Source: Silvimonas iriomotensis
GTDB lineage: Bacteria; Pseudomonadota; Gammaproteobacteria; Burkholderiales; Chitinibacteraceae
NCBI RefSeq assembly: GCF_014645535.1
Contig: NZ_BMLX01000002.1
Coordinates: forward strand, 795,020 to 859,019
Length of the DNA: 64,000 bases
Reading direction: 5' to 3'
A model generated the notes under the pieces. That model did not search any database. It was not told the origin of the DNA and was given only the letters and a program-made list of their open reading frames with translations. The translations under genes and the position numbers were made by a program. Below are positions 57,163 through 64,000 of this stretch, piece by piece. How positions within the stretch are numbered: the stretch's first letter is position 1; each line of letters opens with the position of its first letter.

Positions 57163-58545
57163 ATGAACGATCTTTCTCTCCCCCACGCCGGCCAGCAAAC
57201 CCGCGCGCCGTTGCAGCGCCTGACCTTGCTGGCGCTCTGCCTGGCGGTGCTGGTGGCGCAGGTCGACACCGCCATCATCAACCTGGCCGCCCGCCCGATC
57301 GGCATGGCCCTGGCCGCTGAGACCAGCCAGCTGCAATGGGTGGTCGATAGCTACAACCTGGTCTACGCCAGCCTGTTACTCACGGGCGGCCTGCTGGCTG
57401 ATCTGCGCGGCCGGCGGCTGGTTTTCATGATTGGCGCGGCACTGTTCACGGTCGCCTCGGTGATCTGCACCGTGGCGCCTGAGGTCACCACGCTGATTGC
57501 CGGGCGCGCGCTGGCCGGGCTGGGTGCGGCTTTGCTGATTCCGGCCTCGCTGGCGCTGATCCGCGTGGTCTGGCCCGATCAAGCCACGCGTGGACGGGTG
57601 CTGGGCATCTGGGCGGCCTGCAACGGGGTTGCGCTGGCCATTGGCCCGACGCTGGGTGGCGTGCTGATTCATGTCTGGGGTTGGCGCAGTGTTTTTCTGG
57701 CCGTGGTGCCGTTCAGTGTCGCGGCGGTGGTGCTGGCCGCGCTGTATGTTCCCGAATCTGCCGATCCACAGGCGCGTCATTTTGATCCCGGCGCGCAGCT
57801 GACCGGCGCACTGGCGCTGGCCACGCTGGCGTTTGCCGCAATCGAAGCCCATGCGCGCTGGCCGTGGGCTGTGGCAGCGCTGATTGTCTGCGCGCTGGCG
57901 GCCGCCTTGTTTGTGCGCATCGAAAAACATCAGGGCAAAGCGGCGCTGGTGCCGCTTGATCTCTTTGGCATTGCGGCGTTCAGGGGTGCTGCGGCGGGCA
58001 CGATCGGCATGACGTTCGGCATGTATGCCGTGCTGTTCTTGCTACCGCTGACCTGGCAGGGCAGCGGCCAGCTTTCCACCACCGCTGCCGGACTGGCGCT
58101 GATGCCAATGGCACTGGTGTTTGTACTGGTCTCGCCGTTTTCTGGCGCAGGCACACGGCACTGGGGTGTGCGTAGCATGACTTGTGGCGGCGTGCTGGTC
58201 ATCGCCGGCGGTCTGGCCTTGATTGGCCTGAGCGCCGGCAGCTGCCAGTTGCTGATTGCAGAGATCGGCCTGGCGTTGACTGGGCTGGGCATGGGGATGG
58301 CCACGGGTCCGCTGATGGGGGCCGCCGTGGGCGCTGTGCAGGCGGCGCGGGCGGGTACCGCGTCATCGCTGATCAACGTGGCGCGCATGGCGGGGGCCAC
58401 GCTGGGTGTGGCCATACTGGGCGCAATCTACACCATGGCGGGCGGCGGCCCCGCCGGCTTGCGTGCGGCCATGGCCACCGGTGTGACCGTTCAGCTGGTT
58501 TGTGTCGCGCTGGCCTGGCGGCATATCGGCACCACGCACACGTAG
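57163..58545 (+). CDS. MFS transporter, DHA2 (EmrB/QacA-type) drug exporter
   Basis: A 460-residue inner-membrane protein with about 14 hydrophobic helices. Motif D1-like DTAIINLAARPIG in helix 1, motif A GGLLADLRGRRLVF between helices 2 and 3 and motif C GPTLGGVLIHVWGWR in helix 5 fit proton-driven DHA2 exporters. The substrate is unknown. Start at MNDLSLPHAG; the frame is open upstream through the DUF1289 terminator, which is not credible. No adjacent EmrA-like membrane fusion protein is present. Confidence 0.93.
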   Translation: MNDLSLPHAGQQTRAPLQRLTLLALCLAVLVAQVDTAIINLAARPIGMALAAETSQLQWVVDSYNLVYASLLLTGGLLADLRGRRLVFMIGAALFTVASVICTVAPEVTTLIAGRALAGLGAALLIPASLALIRVVWPDQATRGRVLGIWAACNGVALAIGPTLGGVLIHVWGWRSVFLAVVPFSVAAVVLAALYVPESADPQARHFDPGAQLTGALALATLAFAAIEAHARWPWAVAALIVCALAAALFVRIEKHQGKAALVPLDLFGIAAFRGAAAGTIGMTFGMYAVLFLLPLTWQGSGQLSTTAAGLALMPMALVFVLVSPFSGAGTRHWGVRSMTCGGVLVIAGGLALIGLSAGSCQLLIAEIGLALTGLGMGMATGPLMGAAVGAVQAARAGTASSLINVARMAGATLGVAILGAIYTMAGGGPAGLRAAMATGVTVQLVCVALAWRHIGTTHT

Positions 58546-58681
58546 CCCACGCCAAAAGCAGTTCGTCGCCGCCGGGAACAACTCATCCGCGCCGGACACG
58601 GCTTGTCGCAAGCTGAAATGCGCGTGCGGCGGCGTCTCTACACTGGGTTCCAGTTTCCAACCCCAAGGCACGGAGCCCGTC

Positions 58682-59197
58682 ATGTCACACATCCCCGGAT
58701 ATGTTTTTGTCATCCTCGCGGTACTCATTTACATTGGCGTCAAACGCTGCCTGCCGCGTGAAGTACGGCCGGAGCGGCTGCTGCTGTTCCCCTTGCTGAT
58801 TGTGGCGGGTGGCCTGAACAGCATGACGGGCTTGTTTCCGGACGCAGCTGCAAGCAGTTGGGCTTGCGCGGTCATGGCCGGGGCGATTGGCCTTGCGGCG
58901 GGCTGGCATCATGCTCGGGGCTGGCGCTTGTCATTCAACGCAGAGGGCAGCCGGGTACGGTTGCCGGGTGATCCCGGTTTGCTGATCATCATTCTGTTCA
59001 CTTTCGGATTTGAATTCGTGCTGCATTTCGCCCTGGCTGCGCATCTGTCCTGGACTCATTCTTCGCTGTTTGCGCCAGCTGCACTGGCCGTGTGGGGGTT
59101 GCTGGCCGGCATGCCGGCGGGCCGTGCGATCAATGTCCTCGTGCGCCGGCAGCAGGCCGTCTCTGCCCCGACCCAATGGTCCGGAGTGGCGCGATGA
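58682..59197 (+). CDS. unrecognised five-helix membrane protein upstream of a sensor kinase
   Basis: A 171-residue protein with five hydrophobic segments (about 6-22, 35-53, 59-78, 97-119, 127-150) and few charged residues. No family was recognised with confidence. It starts at ATG with CGGAG nearby. Its stop overlaps the kinase start by four bases (ATGA), so it is translated together with the two-component system and may sense or be sensed with it (inference). Confidence 0.8.
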   Translation: MSHIPGYVFVILAVLIYIGVKRCLPREVRPERLLLFPLLIVAGGLNSMTGLFPDAAASSWACAVMAGAIGLAAGWHHARGWRLSFNAEGSRVRLPGDPGLLIIILFTFGFEFVLHFALAAHLSWTHSSLFAPAALAVWGLLAGMPAGRAINVLVRRQQAVSAPTQWSGVAR

Positions 59198-60264
59198 ACA
59201 GCCCTGTCGCTGCGCGTTTGCCGGCTACCTGGTCGGTGCATTGGGCCCGGCTTAGCGACACCGGCTCGGCCTGGTTTGCCCTCACCCTGGTGCTGCTCAA
59301 CAGCCTGATCGGGGTGAGCTTCTGGGCAAGCGGGCGCGGCGACGTGTTGTGGTTTGATCTGCTGATTTCAAACAGCATCGGGTTTGCCGCCTGGGGCTTG
59401 GGGCGGTTACTGACACGCGGTGGCCGCCAGGCGGGGCTGCTGGTTCGCAGTCTGATCATTGCACCGGTCAGTGTGGTGGTCGGCGTGGCCTTTACCGGCC
59501 TGACCACGGGTGCGCTGCCGCCGTTCTTTGCGGCGGGCAGCGGCAAAATCTGGCTGCATTTGTTGCCGACGTTTGTTGCCGCCAGCGTGGTGTGTGCACT
59601 GGTAACCATCCTGTTCCAGTCCATGCGCATGCGTACTGCGCTGGAAACCGAGAAACGCCGCGCGGCTGAATTGCGCCAGTCCGAGACTGCCGCGCGCCTG
59701 GCCATGCTGCAGGCGCAGATCGAGCCACATTTTCTGTTCAATACACTGGCCAACGTACAAAGCCTGATCAGCCGCGATCCAGAGCGGGCCACGCAGATGC
59801 TGGACCACCTGAACCGCTATCTGCGCGCCAGCCTCTCCCGCACCCGCAAGCCGCAATCCTTGCTGCAAGAAGAACTGACGCTGATTGACGCGCTGTTATC
59901 GATTGCCGCCATCCGCCTGGGCCAGCGTCTGCACTATCGCATTGAGGTGCCCGATGCCCTGCGTGATCTGGTCTTGCCGCCCCTGTTGCTGCAACCACTG
60001 GTGGAAAACGCCTTGCTGCACGGCATTGAGCCGGCGGTTGATGGCGGCAGCATCACCGTCAGCGCCACCCGTGAAGCCGGCCAGCTGGTGCTGAGCGTGC
60101 TGGATACCGGCGTTGGCCTTGGCGTAAGCAGCCATGTGCATGGTGGCGTGGGTTTATCCAATGTCCGCACGCGGCTGCACACCTTGTATGGCGAGCGGGC
60201 CAGTCTGTCGGTTTCAGGCAATGCCGGTGGCGGCGTCACCGCCCGTTTGATCATTCCAGTCTGA
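59194..60264 (+). CDS. LytS/YehU-type sensor histidine kinase
   Basis: A 356-residue kinase. Four N-terminal helices (about 28-46, 52-72, 85-108, 118-142) anchor it. The His_kinase domain begins with the phosphoacceptor QAQIEPHFLFNTLANVQSL, and the ATP-binding part has PPLLLQPLVENALLHG (N box) and LDTGVGLG (G box). It belongs to the histidine kinase family that partners LytTR regulators. The response regulator follows after 12 bases. Confidence 0.94.
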   Translation: MNSPVAARLPATWSVHWARLSDTGSAWFALTLVLLNSLIGVSFWASGRGDVLWFDLLISNSIGFAAWGLGRLLTRGGRQAGLLVRSLIIAPVSVVVGVAFTGLTTGALPPFFAAGSGKIWLHLLPTFVAASVVCALVTILFQSMRMRTALETEKRRAAELRQSETAARLAMLQAQIEPHFLFNTLANVQSLISRDPERATQMLDHLNRYLRASLSRTRKPQSLLQEELTLIDALLSIAAIRLGQRLHYRIEVPDALRDLVLPPLLLQPLVENALLHGIEPAVDGGSITVSATREAGQLVLSVLDTGVGLGVSSHVHGGVGLSNVRTRLHTLYGERASLSVSGNAGGGVTARLIIPV

Positions 60265-60276
60265 GCACTTCACCCC

Positions 60277-60999
60277 ATGCCCACCGCCCTGATCGCTGAT
60301 GACGAACCCAATCTGGCCGCCGAACTGGCCGAACGCCTGACCCGCTTCTGGCCAGAGCTAACCATTGTCGGCATGCCACGCAACGGCATTGAAGCGCTGG
60401 CGCAGATCAACGCCACCCAGCCGGATTTTGCTTTTCTGGATATCCGCATGCCGGGTCTGGACGGCCTGAAAGTGGCCAGCCTGGCCACCGATACCCGCGT
60501 GATCTTTGTCACCGCCTATGACGAATACGCGGTCGAGGCGTTTGACAAATCTGCGGTGGATTACTTGCTCAAGCCCCTGAGTGACGAGCGTCTGCTGCGT
60601 TGCATTGCCCGCCTGCAGCGCGAGGCCCCGGCACCTGCGCCAGTCGCGCTGCCGCCGGCCAGCAAGGACACCGGGCCGATCCGCTGGTTGACGGTGGGGC
60701 TGGGCGATACCACGCACCTCATCGCGGTAGATGAAGTGGCGTTTTTCCAGGCGACCGACAAATACACCGAGGTGGTCGTGGGCGACAAACGCCACCTGAT
60801 CCGCACACCGCTCAAAGACCTGGCCTTGCGGCTGGACCCGGAACGCTTTGTCCAGGTGCACCGCGGGGTGATTGTGTCGCTGGCGGCGATTGATCATGTG
60901 CAGCGCGACTTGCTGGGCCGCCTGCGCATCCATCTGCGCAATCGCACCGACACCCTGCCTGTCAGCCGCGCCTATACCGGCCTGTTCAAGCAGATGTAG
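60277..60999 (+). CDS. LytTR-family response regulator
   Basis: A 240-residue regulator with an N-terminal receiver (1-118: ADDEPN, phosphoacceptor D55 in FLDIRMPG, FVTAYDEYAVEAF, YLLKPL) and a C-terminal LytTR DNA-binding domain (about 135-238, FFQATDKYTEVVV, RFVQVHRGVIVSL, PVSRAYTGLF). Partner of the upstream kinase. Its 3' end overlaps the convergent TetR gene by 14 bases. Confidence 0.95.
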   Translation: MPTALIADDEPNLAAELAERLTRFWPELTIVGMPRNGIEALAQINATQPDFAFLDIRMPGLDGLKVASLATDTRVIFVTAYDEYAVEAFDKSAVDYLLKPLSDERLLRCIARLQREAPAPAPVALPPASKDTGPIRWLTVGLGDTTHLIAVDEVAFFQATDKYTEVVVGDKRHLIRTPLKDLALRLDPERFVQVHRGVIVSLAAIDHVQRDLLGRLRIHLRNRTDTLPVSRAYTGLFKQM

Positions 61000-61633
61000 C
61001 CGCCACCGCCTGGCGTGCGCTAAATAGCCAGCTGCGCAGCAGTTCACGCATTTCGGCCAGCACCATATGCCGCGTGGCCGGGTCTTCGGCGCTGGCTGTG
61101 GCCGCGCCTTTGAGTACATGCAGCATCAGCACCGCCATGGCATGCGCCCGCGTAGCCGGCAAACCGGGAATCGCCTTTTGCAGCACCTGGCTCATGCCAG
61201 CGCGGGAGTGCTCCCGGAACTGCTGGCGGATGTCCTGGCTGCCTTCACGCGCATCGACCAGCGCCAGCACCACGGCGCGCTGGGTTAACAGATCTTCCCG
61301 CAGATCCACCAGCGCCTCGGCCAGCCCTTCCAGCGTCATGCGATCCGCCTGCTCTGCCAGTTCTGCCAGGCCGCTCACCGTGCTGTGGGCGTAGCGCAGC
61401 AGCAGGTTGTCCGCCAGCGCCCCTTTGGTCGGGAAAAACCGGTAAAGCGAGCCGATGGCCGTACCGGAGCGGGCGGCAATTTCGGTCATGGTGGCTTTGT
61501 CATAACCTTTTTCTACAAACACGAGTGCGGCCGCCTCAAGAATGGCGGCGACGCGCAAGCGACCGCGTTCACGTTGCGGGGCGACCGCCTGTGCCAGCGG
61601 CACAGCGGCGTTCTCTTTGGGCAGTCTGGACAT
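60986..61633 (-). CDS. TetR-family transcriptional regulator
   Basis: A 215-residue repressor. The N-terminal helix-turn-helix (about 26-72) reads ILEAAALVFVEKGYDKATMTEIAARSGTAIGSLYRFFPTK, typical of TetR. The C-terminal helical domain binds an unknown ligand. It is divergent from an AbrB-type transporter across 204 bases, which carry a strong inverted repeat (61764-61810). This is the usual layout for local repression of a transport gene. Confidence 0.94.
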   Translation of the reverse strand: MSRLPKENAAVPLAQAVAPQRERGRLRVAAILEAAALVFVEKGYDKATMTEIAARSGTAIGSLYRFFPTKGALADNLLLRYAHSTVSGLAELAEQADRMTLEGLAEALVDLREDLLTQRAVVLALVDAREGSQDIRQQFREHSRAGMSQVLQKAIPGLPATRAHAMAVLMLHVLKGAATASAEDPATRHMVLAEMRELLRSWLFSARQAVAATSA

Positions 61634-61763
61634 AAACGCGAATGTATTTGATATATTCCTCGCATACTATACTCAAGCGCCTGTTAAGCCAAATGCAGTT
61701 CTTAACCGGCATTGAGCCTTATATAGCATCAGCATATGGCCATTTATGAAATGGTCATTGATT

Positions 61764-61810
61764 TATGCGAGGATATCCTCTAGTATTTTTTGAGAGGATA
61801 CCCTCGCATA
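61764..61810. promoter_or_regulatory. paired operator candidate for the TetR regulator
   Basis: Two 18-bp arms, TATGCGAGGATATCCTCT (61764-61781) and its inverted copy (61793-61810), match at 17 of 18 positions with an 11-base AT-rich spacer. The core of the left arm, GAGGATATCCTC, is itself a 12-bp palindrome; the right copy has one change. A third half-like CCTCGCATA is at 61658-61666, next to the TetR start. Confidence 0.75.
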
Positions 61811-61837
61811 TCTCGTCAACGCTTGGACATCTACCGT

Positions 61838-62941
61838 ATGCCCACCAGTCACGCCGATACCACTCGCCCTGGCCGCCTTGCCGGCACCTCTGCCCGCAGC
61901 CAGTGGCTGATTCTGCTGGCGTTGTCGGCCGTGCTTGGCGCCGGGCTTGCGGCTTGCGGTCTGCCGGCAGCCTTGCTGCTGGGGCCGATGATTGCGGGGA
62001 TTATTGTGACCGCCAATGGCGGCAGCCGGGGCGTTGCGCCACTGCCGTTCCAGATTGCGCAAAGCATTGTCGGCGCCATGATTGCCCGCACCTTGCCCGG
62101 CTGGGTTCATGGCGATGTCGGCGGGCACTGGTTGTTGTTCGTCGGGGGCGTGTTCTCGGTGCTGGCCGTCTGCGTGCTGCTGGGCTGGCTGCTGACGCGC
62201 ATGCAGGTGCTGCCGGGTTCCACCGCCATGTGGGGCCTGAGCCCCGGCGCCGCCACGACCATGACCCTGATGGCAGAGGCCTTCGGCGCTGACGTGCAAC
62301 TGGTGGCGCTGATGCAATACCTGCGCGTCATGCTGGTGGCCGCGGCGGCCAGCATCATTACCCGCGTACTGGGAGCACATGCAGTGCATGGCACGCTGGC
62401 TTCGACCAACTGGTGGCAAATGCCAGACTGGACCGCACTGGCCGGCACGGTTGCGCTGGCTGCATTTGCCATTGTGATCTCGCGCCGCTTCAGATTGCGG
62501 GCCGGCGCGATGTTGATCCCCATGTTCGGCGGCATGCTGCTGGTGCATCTGGGCTGGCTGAAAATTGAATTGCCGGTGTGGTTGCTGGTGGCGGCCTACG
62601 CCATCATCGGCTGGCATATCGGCCTGAAGTTCACCCGACCCTTGCTGCAATACGCGGCGCGTGCACTGCCGCGGATTTTGCTGTGTACGCTGGCGTTGAT
62701 CGCGGCCTGCGGCGGGCTGGCCGTGGTGCTGGTGCAAGTGGCCGGGGTTGATCCGCTCACCGCTTACCTGGCCACCAGTCCTGGCGGGGCCGATACCGTC
62801 GCCATCATCGCTGCGTCCAGCCATGTCGATGTGTCTTTTGTCATGGCCATGCAGGTCTGCCGTTTCATGACCATTCTGCTGCTGAGCCCGTTACTGGCGC
62901 GGCTGATGGCGCGCCGGGGCAAAGCCGCGGCACGTCCGTAA
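61838..62941 (+). CDS. AbrB-family membrane transporter-like protein
   Basis: A 367-residue membrane protein of the AbrB (PF05145, formerly ammonia monooxygenase-like) family. Two repeats of helices carry GLPAALLLGPMIAG and the paired glycine motif LSPGAATTMTLMAEAFGAD in the first half, and TSPGGADTVAIIAASSHVDVSFV in the second. Substrate unknown; the old monooxygenase name is not supported. The start is ATG at MPTSHADTTR. Divergent from the TetR gene and likely its target. A small membrane protein follows. Confidence 0.9.
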   Translation: MPTSHADTTRPGRLAGTSARSQWLILLALSAVLGAGLAACGLPAALLLGPMIAGIIVTANGGSRGVAPLPFQIAQSIVGAMIARTLPGWVHGDVGGHWLLFVGGVFSVLAVCVLLGWLLTRMQVLPGSTAMWGLSPGAATTMTLMAEAFGADVQLVALMQYLRVMLVAAAASIITRVLGAHAVHGTLASTNWWQMPDWTALAGTVALAAFAIVISRRFRLRAGAMLIPMFGGMLLVHLGWLKIELPVWLLVAAYAIIGWHIGLKFTRPLLQYAARALPRILLCTLALIAACGGLAVVLVQVAGVDPLTAYLATSPGGADTVAIIAASSHVDVSFVMAMQVCRFMTILLLSPLLARLMARRGKAAARP

Positions 62942-62977
62942 ACCTTTCCCTCCTCCATCAAGCCTCTGACCGATACC

Positions 62978-63295
62978 ATGAATTACCTCGCTCTCTTTTT
63001 TGCCGGTGCCTTGTTGTGCAACAGCCTGCCTCATCTGGCCATGGGTCTTGCCGGCCTGCCGTTCCCCACCCCGTTTGCCAAACCGCGTGGCAAGGGGGAT
63101 TCATCACCGCACGTGAATTTTCATTGGGGTCTGTTTAACCTGGTGGTGGGCGTTTTGTTGCTCTATGCGCACCCGGTAACGCCGGGCTGGAACGGGCCTT
63201 TTGTGGTGCTGATTGCGGGTGCGCTGGTGCTGGGTGACCGCATGTCGCGACGCTTTGGCGAAGTGCAGCGTGCCAAACGCCAGGGCGGGCAGTGA
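62978..63295 (+). CDS. small membrane protein of unknown function
   Basis: A 105-residue protein with three hydrophobic segments (about 3-26, 49-66, 72-86) and a basic C-terminal tail. An N-terminal NSLPHLAMGL stretch and FAKPRGKGDSSP loop are notable. Not recognised as a named family. It starts 36 bases after the AbrB-type gene and may be co-transcribed. Confidence 0.8.
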   Translation: MNYLALFFAGALLCNSLPHLAMGLAGLPFPTPFAKPRGKGDSSPHVNFHWGLFNLVVGVLLLYAHPVTPGWNGPFVVLIAGALVLGDRMSRRFGEVQRAKRQGGQ

Positions 63296-63412
63296 TGCAA
63301 TCGTGGTGGCGATGCGCCCGGCCTGACCAGTCCTGCCGCCATCTTCCGCTGGCGGGTGCATGTGTTTATGCTCGTATCAGGCAACGCCGCAACGGCGATG
63401 AATGGACAGAAC

Positions 63413-64000
63413 ATGAGCACCCTGGAAGAAAACCGGCTGGGTAATTACCTGAAGAACCGCCGCGCGCGGCTGGACCCGGTCGCGTTTGGTTACCCGTCCG
63501 GCAACCGGCGCACGCCCGGCTTGCGGCGTGAAGAAGTCGCCCTGCGCGCCAACATCAGCGCCACCTGGTACACCTGGCTGGAACAAGGTCGCGGTGGCGT
63601 GCCCTCTACCGCTGTGCTCGAACGCATTGCCAGCGCGCTGGATCTGACCACCGCCGAGCGCGAGCACCTGTTTTTGCTGGCACAAGATCGCCCGCCCGAA
63701 ATCCGCTACCAGGCGCCGGGCCCGGTCTCTGCCCGTCTGCAGCGCATTCTGGACGCCATGCCGTTAAGCCCGGCGTTCGTGCGTACATCCTGCTGGGATA
63801 TCGTGGCGTGGAATCAGGCCGCTCTCAAAGTGCTGGGCGATTACGACAACATGCCGCCGCAGCAACGCAATACCCTGCGCATGCTGTTCAGCAATCCGGA
63901 CGTGCGCAAACGCATGCTGCACTGGGAGGAAGACGCGGGCTCGGTGGTCGCCACCTTTCGCGCAGAATCCACCCGGGCCGGCGCGCCTGATGCGGTGCGT
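63413..64000 (+). CDS. MmyB-like helix-turn-helix regulator, 5' part
   Basis: The frame is open from the ATG to the window end (196 codons). The N-terminal XRE-type helix-turn-helix (about 8-80) has the family phrases RRTPGLRREEVALRANIS, WYTWLEQGR and AEREHLFLLA. The following MmyB-like ligand-binding (PAS-like) domain has SPAFVRTSCWDIVAWNQAA and HWEEDAGSVVATFR. The family usually reaches about 260-280 residues, so roughly 70-80 are missing. An ATG five codons upstream (63398) could also start. Confidence 0.93.
   Translation, partial: MSTLEENRLGNYLKNRRARLDPVAFGYPSGNRRTPGLRREEVALRANISATWYTWLEQGRGGVPSTAVLERIASALDLTTAEREHLFLLAQDRPPEIRYQAPGPVSARLQRILDAMPLSPAFVRTSCWDIVAWNQAALKVLGDYDNMPPQQRNTLRMLFSNPDVRKRMLHWEEDAGSVVATFRAESTRAGAPDAVR

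Overview
The window is one continuous stretch of a GC-rich proteobacterial chromosome. Gene content and order point to a betaproteobacterium, most likely in or near the Neisseriales (Chromobacteriaceae/Chitinibacteraceae type). Supporting signs are the exbB-exbD-lpxK-Trm112-kdsB-adk run, the pilB-pilC-pilD-coaE-zapD-yacG run, ffh-rpsP-rimM-trmD-rplS, and cspA/clpS-clpA next to icd. The assignment is inferred from families and synteny, not from a database search. Nearly all genes are housekeeping or widely distributed. No rRNA, tRNA, CRISPR array, prophage or complete insertion sequence was seen.

Layout. 1-6 kb: glyoxylate bypass, with the 3' end of isocitrate lyase and a complete malate synthase A. 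Between them lie a glutathione S-transferase, a LysR regulator and about 1.2 kb of non-coding DNA built from nested inverted repeats. 6-10 kb: a HigBA toxin-antitoxin pair, a DUF3422 membrane protein, a second GST, a glycine-zipper lipoprotein-like protein and a histidine phosphatase. 10-14 kb (minus strand): envelope operon exbB-exbD-lpxK-Trm112-kdsB followed by adk. 14.5-24 kb: xseA, a PLP enzyme of the cysteine synthase family, a large Cache-HAMP-GAF-HD-GYP protein, aspartate aminotransferase, a prolyl-4-hydroxylase-like oxygenase and purB. 24-33 kb: a DUF945 protein, mnmA-nudJ-rluE (minus), icd, a cold-shock gene and clpS-clpA. 33-37 kb (minus): a two-receiver protein with a degenerate GGDEF domain, an MscS channel, xerD and ogt. 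37-41 kb (minus): rplS-trmD-rimM-rpsP and ffh. 41-51 kb (plus): a CcsA/YpjD-like protein, a CNNM/CorC protein, the type IV pilus pilBCD block with coaE-zapD-yacG, and an acyltransferase pair that probably makes ornithine lipids. 51-57 kb: apaH, a resolvase-like gene that has lost its catalytic residues, rsmJ-mtfA, and a glycosyltransferase/metallophosphatase pair. 57-64 kb: an MFS exporter, a membrane protein with a LytS/LytR-type two-component system, a TetR/AbrB-type transporter divergon with a clear operator, and the start of a MmyB-type regulator.

How the genes connect. aceA, aceB and icd together hold the isocitrate branch point between the TCA cycle and the glyoxylate bypass. lpxK, kdsB and possibly the LpxH-like phosphatase serve lipopolysaccharide synthesis, and the OlsB/OlsA-like pair would add a phosphorus-free lipid. 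pilB, pilC and pilD are the pilus motor, platform and prepilin peptidase. ClpS and ClpA are the adaptor and unfoldase of the N-degron protease.

The most unusual items are these: the resolvase-derived DNA-binding protein at 52.5 kb with a terminator-like hairpin in its leader; a potential three-way-junction RNA (or a 95-bp miniature element) just before purB; a perfect 17-bp inverted repeat between rluE and icd; a 950-bp element with long inverted ends near 1-2 kb; the GGDEF protein whose signature motif is destroyed; and an HD-GYP domain with an insertion of about 150 residues.
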